This document shows positions 9,857 through 17,906 of a stretch of 57,540 nt of DNA, piece after piece. Source of the stretch: Lentilactobacillus parafarraginis DSM 18390 = JCM 14109 (lineage in GTDB: Bacteria > Bacillota > Bacilli > Lactobacillales > Lactobacillaceae). The notes under the pieces are model-generated. The model saw only the letters and a program-made list of their open reading frames with translations. It did not search any database and was not told where the DNA came from. A program made the position numbers and the translations under genes. The DNA is taken from assembly GCF_001435895.1 (NCBI RefSeq), contig NZ_AZFZ01000013.1:1-57540 (forward strand), given 5' to 3'. Position 1 is the stretch's first letter; every line of letters begins with the position of its first letter.

Positions 9857-9964
9857 AGTTGGAAGTTAATCTTGATTAATTAGGAGATTCAAGAAGCCCA
9901 TAAGCCAACTGGTTTCCCCCATCTCCAACTATACGTACTTTACCATATAATAATCAAATTGCAA
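9857..9964 (-). promoter_or_regulatory. clpX promoter and folded 5' leader
   Basis: TTGCAA (9959-9964) and TAAAGT (9937-9942) are 16 bases apart on the minus strand and may be the promoter. The leader starts AGTTGGA (complement at 9924-9930) and ends with the matching TCCAACT (complement at 9857-9863) just before the Shine-Dalgarno site. Inside, CTTGA/TCAAG and CCA/TGG pairs can form arms. This suggests a closed multi-arm RNA. No CtsR or CIRCE site was recognised. Regulation by this structure is inference. Confidence 0.45.
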
Positions 9965-9981
9965 TTAGAAGGGTTTACTCT

Positions 9982-10013
9982 AAAAAAAGACCCGTCATCA
10001 GAACGGATCTTTT
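9982..10013 (-). terminator. Terminator after tig
   Basis: AAAAGATCCGT pairs with ACGGGTCTTTT and is followed by a T run on the minus strand, 14 bases after the tig stop. Confidence 0.88.
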
Positions 10014-10027
10014 CCCATAAAAGCTAA

Positions 10028-11374
10028 TTACTTGTCTGAATCAGCCTTTTCGGTTGAATCGGATTTTTCTTCTTTTGTTTCCTTAGCTTTGGCATCCTGC
10101 TTCGATGAATCAACGATCAAGTCAATTGCCTTCTTAATCCCGATATCATGTTTAAGCATATCATCAGTTAACGCGCTTCGAACGGCGTCTTCCTTCATGC
10201 CATATTGTGAAGCAAGGTCCTTAACTTCAGCCTTAACATCATCCTCAGAAGGATTGATCTTTTCAGCGTCGACGATTGCTTCAAGAACAAGGTTTGTCTT
10301 AACCCGTCGTTCGGCACCATCAGAGAACTGTTTCTTCAAGTCTTCTGGCTTTGTGCCGGTCAACTGGAAGTACATCTGCTGATTGATCCCTTGTTGTTGC
10401 ATGCCAGCCAAATATTGATCCATCTGACGCTGAATATCTTCGTCCAACATTGGTTGCGGAATATCCTTAACTTCAGAATTATCAACTGCCTGGTTAATTG
10501 CAGCGTCTTCGATTGCTTCACGAGCCTCATTCTTCTTTTGAGTCTTGAGGTCTTCCTTGATCTTTTCTTTCAATTCATCAAGGGAATCAACGTCTTCGTC
10601 AACGTCCTTAGCGAAATCATCGTCTAATTTAGGCAATTCCTTAGTCTTGACTTCGTGAATGGTTGTCTTAAAAATGGCGTCCTTACCTTGGAGATCCTTA
10701 GCTTGGTAGTCATCAGGGAAAGTAACCTTAACGTCAACTTCGTCACCGGCTTTATGACCAATTAATTGATCTTCGAAGCCAGGGATAAATGAGTTAGAAC
10801 CAAGTTCCAATGAATGATTCTTGGCGCTGCCGCCATCAAATGGCTTGCCGTCAACGGAACCGTCAAAGTCAATCACAACGGTGTCGCCCTTTTCAGCGGA
10901 CTTACCTTCCTTAAGAACTAATTCAGCTTCGTTTTGACGCTTCTTTTCAAGTTCGGCATCAATATCCTTCTGATAAACCCGGGTATTCTGCTTTGGGACA
11001 CTCAAGCCCTTGTAATTGCCAAGCTTAACTTCTGGTTTAACAGTCACATTAGCCGTGATAACCCAAGGCTTGCCCTTTTCCATTGATTTCACATCGATCT
11101 TTGGTTGATCAACTGGTTCAATCTTTGCTTCATCAACGGCTTTGGAGTATTCATCTGGCAATAGAATGTTCAAAGCATCTTCATACAACGCTTCTTCACC
11201 GTACATCTGGTTAAAGATTGCACGAGGAACTTTTCCTTTACGGAATCCAGGAACCCGAATACTATTTTTGTTTTTCTTAAATGCACGGTCTAAGCCGCTC
11301 TTGATAGAATCAGTACCAATTTCGAAGGTTAATTCACCATCGTTAGTACCCTTCTTTTCCCATTTTGCAGACAT
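10028..11374 (-). CDS. tig: Trigger factor (ribosome-bound chaperone, peptidyl-prolyl isomerase)
   Basis: Binds the ribosome exit and helps new chains fold. The 448-residue protein has an N-terminal ribosome-binding domain with [12 protein letters not shown] (the signature loop near residues 43-54), a central FKBP-type isomerase domain ([20 protein letters not shown], about 160-245) and a helical C-terminal domain. The tail after residue 420 is rich in Lys, Glu, Asp and Ser, and is a low-complexity acidic and basic end. It has its own promoter and terminator and stands between tuf and clpX. Confidence 0.97.
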   Translation of the reverse strand: MSAKWEKKGTNDGELTFEIGTDSIKSGLDRAFKKNKNSIRVPGFRKGKVPRAIFNQMYGEEALYEDALNILLPDEYSKAVDEAKIEPVDQPKIDVKSMEKGKPWVITANVTVKPEVKLGNYKGLSVPKQNTRVYQKDIDAELEKKRQNEAELVLKEGKSAEKGDTVVIDFDGSVDGKPFDGGSAKNHSLELGSNSFIPGFEDQLIGHKAGDEVDVKVTFPDDYQAKDLQGKDAIFKTTIHEVKTKELPKLDDDFAKDVDEDVDSLDELKEKIKEDLKTQKKNEAREAIEDAAINQAVDNSEVKDIPQPMLDEDIQRQMDQYLAGMQQQGINQQMYFQLTGTKPEDLKKQFSDGAERRVKTNLVLEAIVDAEKINPSEDDVKAEVKDLASQYGMKEDAVRSALTDDMLKHDIGIKKAIDLIVDSSKQDAKAKETKEEKSDSTEKADSDK

Positions 11375-11435
11375 CTTATTTCCTCCGAGACGAAAAACTT
11401 ATTTTTTTACAATTTCATAATTGCATAACATTGTT

Positions 11436-11464
11436 ATTTTAACGTATTCACCGCAAAATGTAAA
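11436..11464 (-). promoter_or_regulatory. tig promoter
   Basis: TTTACA and TAAAAT with a 17-base spacer on the minus strand, each five of six to the sigma-A consensus, about 60 bases before the tig start. Confidence 0.65.
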
Positions 11465-11501
11465 ATGCAAAATAACAATTTTGCCAAATTAGCCCTTAAA
11501 T

Positions 11502-11534
11502 AAAAAAGCCGCCGGGATATTCCCTAGCAGCTTT
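11502..11534 (-). terminator. Terminator after tuf
   Basis: On the minus strand AAAGCTGC pairs with the matching GCGGCTTT arm around an inner GGG/CCC pair, followed by six T. Confidence 0.85.
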
Positions 11535-11556
11535 CTTAAGATATTAATCAGCGAAA

Positions 11557-12744
11557 TTAGTCTTTAACGTCACTAACAATACCGGCACCAACAGTATGGC
11601 CACCTTCACGGATGGTGAACTTAGTACCCTTTTCAATGGCAACTGGCTTAGTTAAATCAACGTTAAATGTAACGTTATCACCAGGCATAACCATTTCTAC
11701 GCCCTTTTCCAATTCGATAACACCGGTAACATCGGTAGTATGGAAGTAGAATTGTGGACGATAGTTTGAGAAGAATGGCGTATGACGGCCACCTTCTTCT
11801 TTAGTCAAGATATAAACTTGACCTTCGAACTTCTTGTGGGTTTGGATTGAACCAGGTGCTGCAAGCACTTGGCCACGAACAACTTGATCCCGATCGATAC
11901 CACGAAGAAGAACACCAACGTTATCGCCGGCTTGACCTTCATCAAGTGTCTTACGGAACATTTCCAAACCAGTAACGGTTGACTTCAAAGTGTCATCGCT
12001 TAAACCAACGATTTCAACTTCGTCACCAATCTTAACAGTCCCACGATCAATACGACCGGAAGCAACAGTACCACGACCAGTGATCGTAAATACGTCTTCA
12101 ACAGGCATTAAGAATGGCTTGCTGTCGTCACGTTCTGGAGTTGGAATGTATTCGTCAACGATATCCATTAAGTCAAGGATAACTTGTTCTTGTTCCTTGT
12201 CGCCTTCAAGAGCCTTGAGAGCTGATCCGCGGACAACAGGAATATCATCACCAGGATAATCGTATTCTGAAAGTAATTCACGAACTTCCATTTCAACCAA
12301 GTCAATCAATTCGTCATCGTCAACTAAGTCAGTCTTGTTTAAGAAGACAACGATGTAATCAACACCAACTTGGTGAGCAAGCAAGATATGCTCACGAGTT
12401 TGTGGCATAGGACCATCAGTTGCAGCAACAACCAAGATGGCACCATCCATTTGAGCGGCACCGGTGATCATGTTCTTGATGTAGTCAGCATGTCCTGGGG
12501 CATCAATATGCGCATAGTGACGCTTTTCAGTTTCGTACTCAACGTGCGCAGTGTTGATGGTAATACCACGTTCACGTTCTTCGGGAGCTGCATCGATATC
12601 AGCATAGTCTTCAGCCTTAGCAAGACCTTTAGAAGCCAATACCTTCGTAATTGCAGCAGTCAAAGTAGTTTTCCCATGATCAATATGGCCAATAGTACCA
12701 ATGTTTACATGGGGTTTTGTTCTTTCATAATGTTCTTTTGCCAT
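11557..12744 (-). CDS. tuf: Elongation factor Tu
   Basis: Carries aminoacyl-tRNA to the ribosome as the GTP form. The 395-residue protein has G1 GHIDHGKT (19-26), G2 RGITI, G3 DAPGH, G4 NKTD and domains 2 and 3 of usual length. The Ile in GHIDHGKT replaces the more common Val. It is a single-gene transcript with a near-consensus promoter and its own terminator, as expected for a highly expressed gene. AGGAGG lies in front of the ATG. Confidence 0.99.
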   Translation of the reverse strand: MAKEHYERTKPHVNIGTIGHIDHGKTTLTAAITKVLASKGLAKAEDYADIDAAPEERERGITINTAHVEYETEKRHYAHIDAPGHADYIKNMITGAAQMDGAILVVAATDGPMPQTREHILLAHQVGVDYIVVFLNKTDLVDDDELIDLVEMEVRELLSEYDYPGDDIPVVRGSALKALEGDKEQEQVILDLMDIVDEYIPTPERDDSKPFLMPVEDVFTITGRGTVASGRIDRGTVKIGDEVEIVGLSDDTLKSTVTGLEMFRKTLDEGQAGDNVGVLLRGIDRDQVVRGQVLAAPGSIQTHKKFEGQVYILTKEEGGRHTPFFSNYRPQFYFHTTDVTGVIELEKGVEMVMPGDNVTFNVDLTKPVAIEKGTKFTIREGGHTVGAGIVSDVKD

Positions 12745-12807
12745 TAATGAAACCTCCTGTTGTTTTCAAGAATTACATCAATTCGCATCAATGCATTTCT
12801 AAATGAT

Positions 12808-12835
12808 ATTATACTACATCTTCTTGAAAAGACAA
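12808..12835 (-). promoter_or_regulatory. tuf promoter
   Basis: TTGTCT and a perfect TATAAT are 16 bases apart on the minus strand, about 65 bases before the tuf start. Confidence 0.75.
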
Positions 12836-12926
12836 AGCAGTCTTATTTCGAAGAATCCTTAAGTATTATATCGGTCCTTAATTTGTTTGTAAACAGATTA
12901 TTATCGTTTTTGCAAAATAAATTGCT

Positions 12927-13856
12927 TTATACGAATTTCATGAAGCTTTCTGCCTGGTTGATTTTTTCAATCCAAGTCAGCATCTGCCGCTGGTCGGCGG
13001 ACTTCGCCGCCACCTCATCCCCAAATAAATGGCTACCAACAATCTTCACCCAAAATTTCGGATCGGTGATCACTTTATCAAAAAAAGGATAGATGTACTG
13101 CGCCTCAGTAAGAATTTGCTGTTCAATTAATTGATATTTAACCGGATCCTGACCCGCATATTGCTGGTGAAGGTCGTTTAAGGCTTCAATTAACGGCGAA
13201 ACCGTTTCTAGGATCGGCAGGTCGCCAATCCGCAACTGATAGCTTTCGTTGTCCAGCCAATTAAGCGTCACTGTCTCGGTACTGCCAATCGCTTTAAGCT
13301 CGAGCAAGACCTGAGTCTTTGTCACCTGCCAGCCAAACGGATCTGACAAAACCCCTCTGGCAGCCTGCATATACTCACGCAGGGGGAGTTTCAAAGCAGA
13401 AATGAGCGTTTGGGCCTGTTGGTCAGCGGCCAACGACCCAGCATGGGCAAACGCACGCATCCGCTTCTGCAGGTCAACGGATCGATCGAATCGAAACTGA
13501 TTTTCGGACTCCTCAATCGCCGTTCTAAATTGATCGGGATTATTAAACAGTGGATCATGAATGATTTCTCTAGCGAGCATAAACGCCTCATTTTTAAGGG
13601 AAATTCTCACGGCCTCGGGTAAATAACTCGGCGCGTCCGCCAAGCGATCGCAAAACGTAAGAATCATTTGGTAGGCCTCCGGATACCGTTTAAGCCCGCT
13701 TAAGCCACTCGCCAACAATAAGTGAATGGTCACGTCATCCGGATAAATGGCCATCAAGTGTTCCATTTTGTTAACGACTTGATGAAAGCGTTGATCTTTC
13801 AGATCTTCCTCGGCACTCCAGAGGATGACCTGGTCATTTTTAGTGATCTTTGTCAT
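12927..13856 (-). CDS. TPR-like protein of unknown function, 309 residues
   Basis: A soluble, helical protein with tetratricopeptide-like pairs near the N-terminus (HQVVNKMEHLMAIYPDDVTIHLLLASGLSGLKRYPEAYQMIL, described here as residues 25-66) and more helices afterwards. There is no signal peptide, membrane segment or catalytic motif that I recognise. The ATG at 13856 has AGGTGAG upstream. It lies between tuf and rnjB, a neighbourhood in which lactobacilli often keep a TPR protein, so it may be co-transcribed with a neighbour, though no role is known. No terminator is visible after it. Confidence 0.8.
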   Translation of the reverse strand: MTKITKNDQVILWSAEEDLKDQRFHQVVNKMEHLMAIYPDDVTIHLLLASGLSGLKRYPEAYQMILTFCDRLADAPSYLPEAVRISLKNEAFMLAREIIHDPLFNNPDQFRTAIEESENQFRFDRSVDLQKRMRAFAHAGSLAADQQAQTLISALKLPLREYMQAARGVLSDPFGWQVTKTQVLLELKAIGSTETVTLNWLDNESYQLRIGDLPILETVSPLIEALNDLHQQYAGQDPVKYQLIEQQILTEAQYIYPFFDKVITDPKFWVKIVGSHLFGDEVAAKSADQRQMLTWIEKINQAESFMKFV

Positions 13857-13901
13857 GAAAACTGCTCACCTCACCTTAACTATAGCAGATTCATTGGATA
13901 C

Positions 13902-13947
13902 AAAATCAGAGGTCCTTAGACCTAACCGCGTCTAAATCGCCTCTGAT
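13902..13947 (-). terminator. Terminator after rnjB
   Basis: ATCAGAGG pairs with CCTCTGAT and encloses a weaker inner stem (TAGAC/GTCTA-type). Only four T follow, so it is weaker than its neighbours. Confidence 0.65.
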
Positions 13948-13964
13948 AATGACTAATGATCATT

Positions 13965-15719
13965 TTAATTAGCAGATTTACTTGCCGTTTCAGTACTCTT
14001 TGATTCCTTCGCACTGTTCTTTGAGTGGTGTTTATTTGAACGGCGATGATGCTGATTAACTTCCATGATAACCGGTAAGATTACTGGGCGCCGTTTTGTT
14101 TGCTTATATAGATAGTCACTCAAGCTTTCCCGAACATCCTGCTTGAGGTTACTCCAATCAAATTCCTTGTGATCTAAATTATTGGTGACCGTCTTTTCAA
14201 TAATCCCAGCAGCTTCCTTCATCAGATCCTTATTTGCTTTGACATAAACAAATCCGCGCGATGTTAATTTAGGATGAGACACAATCCGTTTCTTTTTACG
14301 GTCAATCGTCACAACGGCAACAAAAATCCCGTCCTCGGAAAGAACTTTGCGGTCCCGGAGAACAATGTTTCCAATGTCCCCAATCCCAATACCGTCAATC
14401 ATCGTATCAGAAAGCGATGCACTGCCACTGATCCACATATTGTCATCGCCTAACGATACAATGTCACCCTTATTCGGAATGACCACTTGATCATCAGTAT
14501 AGCCAATTTCTTTAGCTAATTTGGCATGTGATTCCAGCAGCCGGTATTCGCCCTGCACGGGAATTAAATACTTCGGGTGCAATAGGTTCAATAATAGCTG
14601 AAGGTCAGCCTGGCTGGCGTCACCGGATGAATTCATCTGATCCGAAATCATCTCAACTTCACCATCGGCCCGGTAAACCATATCCCGAGTTTTCGCAACG
14701 GTTGTTTCCATTGCCGTTGACGGCGTGGTCGTGATAAAGACTAGGTCGTTAGGCTCAATATTAATATCGCCCTGCTCCTTATTTGCCATCCGCTGAATAG
14801 CCTTAATCGGTTCACCCATCTTACCGGTTTGAATAATGACAACCTTATCCGGGGGCATCTTGTCTAAATCCTTAACAGAATCGATCAGCAAGTCATCTTC
14901 GGGCAGCTTCAAGGTGTTCAACCGCATCGCCGTCTTCACAATTCGTTCCAGATCGTGACCAGTCAAGTATACGCGCCGTCCCGTCGCCGCAGCCGCATTA
15001 AAGACCTGTTGCATCCGCAAAATATTGGACGCAACGCTGGCAACCACAATTCGACTATCATGGTAGTGGAAAGTTTCGGTGATATATTCACCGATTTTCT
15101 TCTCTGAAGCACTCGACGCTGGGTTCTCAGCGTTCCCAGAATCGCTTAACAGTGCCAGAACCCCCTCTTCGCCTAAACGCGTGAGAGCGGCATAGTCGGT
15201 TTGATACATCGGCGTAGCGGTTTGATCAAATTTAAAATCACCGGTGTAGACGATGGACCCATCTGACGTATGCAGGGCAATTCCCATTGACCCGGGAATT
15301 GAATGAGTCGTCTTGAAGAAAGTGACCTTAACATCGTCAAAATCAATTTCCGAACGGACACTCACCACGTGAAAATCGTCGAAACTCTTAAGCTGTTCAG
15401 AATCAGCAACGTTTAATTTTGCCAATTCAATCGTCATTTCAGACCCAAATACGGGCACGTCAAACTCACTTAAAAAGTAAGAGATGGCCCCAATTGCGTC
15501 CGCGTGACCGTGGGTTAAAAAGACCCCGACGATGCGGTCCTGGTTTTCCTTTAAGTAACTAAAATCAGGAATCACAACGTCAATTCCCAATAATTCATTT
15601 TCAGGGTATCTTAAACCACAGTCCAAGATATAAATCCCACCATTGATGTCGACCGCGTACATGTTTTTGCCATTTTCGCGGACCCCACCAATGGGCATTA
15701 TCTTAATATCGTTTTTCAT
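13965..15719 (-). CDS. rnjB: Ribonuclease J2 (degenerate active site)
   Basis: Metallo-beta-lactamase/beta-CASP ribonuclease that partners RNase J1 in mRNA decay and processing. The 584-residue chain keeps His70, His72 and Asp74 of the first metal motif, but the next histidine is Ala75 (HGHADA instead of HxHxDH). His139 and Asp161 remain. The later HTSGH of RNase J1 is NSSGD here, and the last metal histidine is Gln389 (VQGEYR instead of IHGEYR). This pattern marks J2, a weak or inactive partner in the J1/J2 complex. The C-terminus is a Lys/Ser/His-rich tail. GAGGTG precedes the ATG; an extended -10 (TATGGTAAACT) lies near 15778. Confidence 0.93.
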   Translation of the reverse strand: MKNDIKIMPIGGVRENGKNMYAVDINGGIYILDCGLRYPENELLGIDVVIPDFSYLKENQDRIVGVFLTHGHADAIGAISYFLSEFDVPVFGSEMTIELAKLNVADSEQLKSFDDFHVVSVRSEIDFDDVKVTFFKTTHSIPGSMGIALHTSDGSIVYTGDFKFDQTATPMYQTDYAALTRLGEEGVLALLSDSGNAENPASSASEKKIGEYITETFHYHDSRIVVASVASNILRMQQVFNAAAATGRRVYLTGHDLERIVKTAMRLNTLKLPEDDLLIDSVKDLDKMPPDKVVIIQTGKMGEPIKAIQRMANKEQGDINIEPNDLVFITTTPSTAMETTVAKTRDMVYRADGEVEMISDQMNSSGDASQADLQLLLNLLHPKYLIPVQGEYRLLESHAKLAKEIGYTDDQVVIPNKGDIVSLGDDNMWISGSASLSDTMIDGIGIGDIGNIVLRDRKVLSEDGIFVAVVTIDRKKKRIVSHPKLTSRGFVYVKANKDLMKEAAGIIEKTVTNNLDHKEFDWSNLKQDVRESLSDYLYKQTKRRPVILPVIMEVNQHHRRSNKHHSKNSAKESKSTETASKSAN

Positions 15720-15910
15720 GTTTCACCTCAAAAAAATTTGTTTGATCTTTATTAAACGTTCGAATTCAGCTTCTTTTAGTTTACCATATTTTTTAGAATC
15801 AGCCGAATTTTTCCATTAAGTTTTTCCTAACAATCGCCGTTATCATGACGATACTGCCTGGATAACGGCCGAAAGTTCATGAAAACGATCGTGAATGTCC
15901 ATCCCCATAG

Positions 15911-15951
15911 AAAAAGTCATGAACAAAACTTTCATCTTGTCCATGACTTTT
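15911..15951 (-). terminator. Terminator after rpsO
   Basis: AAAAGTCATG pairs with CATGACTTTT, extended by ACAA/TTGT, and is followed by T on the minus strand. Confidence 0.88.
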
Positions 15952-15981
15952 AAAAATAATTTTTCAAAATTGAATGACGAA

Positions 15982-16251
15982 TTAACGACGCAAACCAAGG
16001 TCTTTAATGAGATCACGGTAACGAGTAACGTCATTGTTACGTAAGTATGCAAGTAAGTTACGACGATGACCGATCTTTTTCATCAAACCACGTTGTGAAT
16101 GATAATCTTTACGGTGTGATTTCATATGCTTGTTAATTTCGTTAATATCTGCGGTTAACAGTGCAATTTGAACTTCGGCTGAACCAGTGTCACCATCGTG
16201 ACGACCGAACTTCTTAATTAATTCATCTTTTTGTGTTTGAATAACTGCCAT
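15982..16251 (-). CDS. rpsO: 30S ribosomal protein S15
   Basis: Primary 16S rRNA binder that organises the central domain of the small subunit. The 89-residue sequence is typical in length and has the conserved [14 protein letters not shown] and LNxH-type segment followed by [10 protein letters not shown]. The start at 16251 (MAVIQTQ) was chosen because AGGTGG lies eight bases upstream; a GTG four codons earlier is inside the ribosome site. It has its own promoter, a roughly 90-base leader and its own terminator. Confidence 0.98.
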   Translation of the reverse strand: MAVIQTQKDELIKKFGRHDGDTGSAEVQIALLTADINEINKHMKSHRKDYHSQRGLMKKIGHRRNLLAYLRNNDVTRYRDLIKDLGLRR

Positions 16252-16374
16252 GTTTGTTTCCACCTTTTCTTTATTTAATCCGACGACTGAGTCAGCGGCA
16301 GTGGTACCGGCAAACTAAGTCGAAGGTTTGTAACACACAAAAGATAGTATACCGAATTTATTCCCGAAACACAA
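16252..16374 (-). promoter_or_regulatory. rpsO promoter and leader
   Basis: TTGTGT (16369-16374) and TATACT (16346-16351) are 17 bases apart on the minus strand. The leader between the promoter and the start contains GC-rich self-complementary pieces (TTGCCGG, GGTACC, CTGACTCAG). S15 often represses its own mRNA by binding such a leader; whether this leader folds that way was not tested. Confidence 0.55.
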
Positions 16375-16405
16375 GCAATTCTTTTGAAACGGCTACCGGT
16401 TTTGC

Positions 16406-16434
16406 TTGCAATAACCCCATCATTTTTGTATAAT
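16406..16434 (+). promoter_or_regulatory. rpsT promoter
   Basis: TTGCAA and a perfect TATAAT with a 17-base spacer, 55 bases before the rpsT start. It is divergent from the rpsO promoter, the two -35 boxes being about 30 bases apart. Confidence 0.8.
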
Positions 16435-16488
16435 GGTGCTTGTTGAAATTTAATAATTTGACCAAGAAATCTTTCGGAGGTGAACCCA

Positions 16489-16743
16489 ATGCCAATTATC
16501 AAGTCAGCTATCGAACGAGTAAAAACGAACGAAAAAGCTCAACGCCGTAACGCAGCTCAATTGAGTACTTATAGAACCGCAGTTAAGAAGTTTGAAAAAG
16601 CTCAACTTAACGGTTCCGACGACGTAAAGGACCTTTACATCAATGCCATTAGTGCAATTGACCGCGCTAAGTCAAAGGGACTAATCAAAGCTAATAAAGC
16701 AGCCCGTGACAAGTCACGTTTGACAACCAAATTAGCTAAATAG
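16489..16743 (+). CDS. rpsT: 30S ribosomal protein S20
   Basis: Small basic helical protein that binds the lower body of 16S rRNA. At 84 residues ([18 protein letters not shown] to KLAK) it is of normal size. GGAGGTG lies seven bases before the ATG at 16489; a GTG three codons earlier is part of the ribosome site and was rejected. It stands convergent to the comE-holA operon, which also neighbours rpsT in Bacillus. Confidence 0.97.
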   Translation: MPIIKSAIERVKTNEKAQRRNAAQLSTYRTAVKKFEKAQLNGSDDVKDLYINAISAIDRAKSKGLIKANKAARDKSRLTTKLAK

Positions 16744-16751
16744 TGTTACCC

Positions 16752-16788
16752 AAAGGGCTCACCGACGTCATCGTTCGCTGGTCCTTTT
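16752..16788 (+). terminator. Probable terminator after rpsT
   Basis: AAAGG pairs with CCTTT, with imperfect inner pairing (including ACG/CGT), followed by a short T run. Weaker than the other terminators in the window. Confidence 0.5.
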
Positions 16789-16819
16789 ATTAATACTAAT
16801 AACAATTTTCCTAATAAAC

Positions 16820-16872
16820 AAAAAGTCTGTTTTCCATTCACTGAGTCATCAGCAAATGGAAAACAGGCTTTT
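16820..16872 (-). terminator. Terminator after holA (end of comE operon)
   Basis: A 16-base stem (AAAAGCCTGTTTTCCATT with its partner, one mismatch) and a T run on the minus strand end five bases from the holA stop. Confidence 0.93.
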
Positions 16873-16877
16873 ATTTT

Positions 16878-17906
16878 TTAAGCAACATCCGGCCGCATAA
16901 ATTTTAATAAGAACAGTTCAAAAAGTAATTCTGGTGACCGGTTAGTGGACTTCATTTCGCGTTCGGTATCGACCAACCCAATATATGCATCCCGTAATTG
17001 TTGATAATTAAAATGCCGAACCGTTTGAAGAGCCAGCTTGACGCGATAAGGATGAACCTTCAGGCTGGAAGCTAAATTTCCTTGAGAATAACCGTGCTTT
17101 TGCAGAATCATCACCTGGAGCAATAAGCGAAACTGTTGAATGAGGACGGCATTAATCCCGATTGGCTCATTACTCTCTAAGATGAGGTTCTGGTAGATGT
17201 CCATTGATTCCTTGGCATTTCTTTTGAGAACACTATTAACCAGATCAAAGACACTCTGCTCAATGGAAGGACTCACAAGCCCATTCACTGATTCCAGCGT
17301 AATCGTCTTAGTGGCTTCGTTATAGAGTAAAAGTTTTGGTAAATCATTCATCATTGGCGTTAGTTTGCCGCCAGTCAACTGCATCATCCGCTCCAAGGCT
17401 TCGGGATCAATTTGATATCCCTTATCCGTAATCGCCCGCTTAACAGTCGATTTGATTTCGCTCTCACGGAGTTTGCCAATCTCAACGGTTGTGGCAACCT
17501 TTTTGAGCATTTTAGTGACTTTCTTTCGCGCGTCCAATTTTTCATAGGGCGCAAAAATGACCATAATCGTTGACTGTTCCGGATGCTGCAAGTAATCCAA
17601 AAAATCATCGACGTGGTGCTCAACTTTGGACTTTACCCGTAAACCAGTCAAAAAATATGGCCGATTAACCAGCACTAACCGGCGTTCACCGAAAAACGGC
17701 ACTGAAATAGCGTCTTCAACGGCCGCGGAAATCGGGGTTTCCTCCATGTCATAGTTGCCGATATTCATTGACCGTTCAGCGTCGGGAATAAGACCGATAA
17801 AGGCCTGTTTAATTTGGTCAGAGAGGTATTCCTGATCACCAAGAATTAGATAAACAGAGTCCACCTGCTTATTTCTGACTTGTTTTAGTAGTTGTGAAAA
17901 GTTCAT
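16878..17906 (-). CDS. holA: DNA polymerase III subunit delta
   Basis: Subunit of the clamp loader that opens the sliding clamp during DNA replication. The 342-residue protein has the delta-subunit layout: an N-terminal region beginning MNFSQLLKQV with the YLILGDQEYL segment, an AAA+-like fold without a working Walker A, and a helical C-terminal collar domain (residues about 215-335). The ATG overlaps the comEC stop as ATGA, so it is translated from the comE mRNA. Same arrangement as comEC-yqeN in Bacillus. Confidence 0.93.
   Translation of the reverse strand: MNFSQLLKQVRNKQVDSVYLILGDQEYLSDQIKQAFIGLIPDAERSMNIGNYDMEETPISAAVEDAISVPFFGERRLVLVNRPYFLTGLRVKSKVEHHVDDFLDYLQHPEQSTIMVIFAPYEKLDARKKVTKMLKKVATTVEIGKLRESEIKSTVKRAITDKGYQIDPEALERMMQLTGGKLTPMMNDLPKLLLYNEATKTITLESVNGLVSPSIEQSVFDLVNSVLKRNAKESMDIYQNLILESNEPIGINAVLIQQFRLLLQVMILQKHGYSQGNLASSLKVHPYRVKLALQTVRHFNYQQLRDAYIGLVDTEREMKSTNRSPELLFELFLLKFMRPDVA

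Noticed and set aside
15843-16052. A minus-strand frame with hydrophobic start after rpsO
   Set aside because: It overlaps rpsO and the rpsO terminator hairpin and has no ribosome site.
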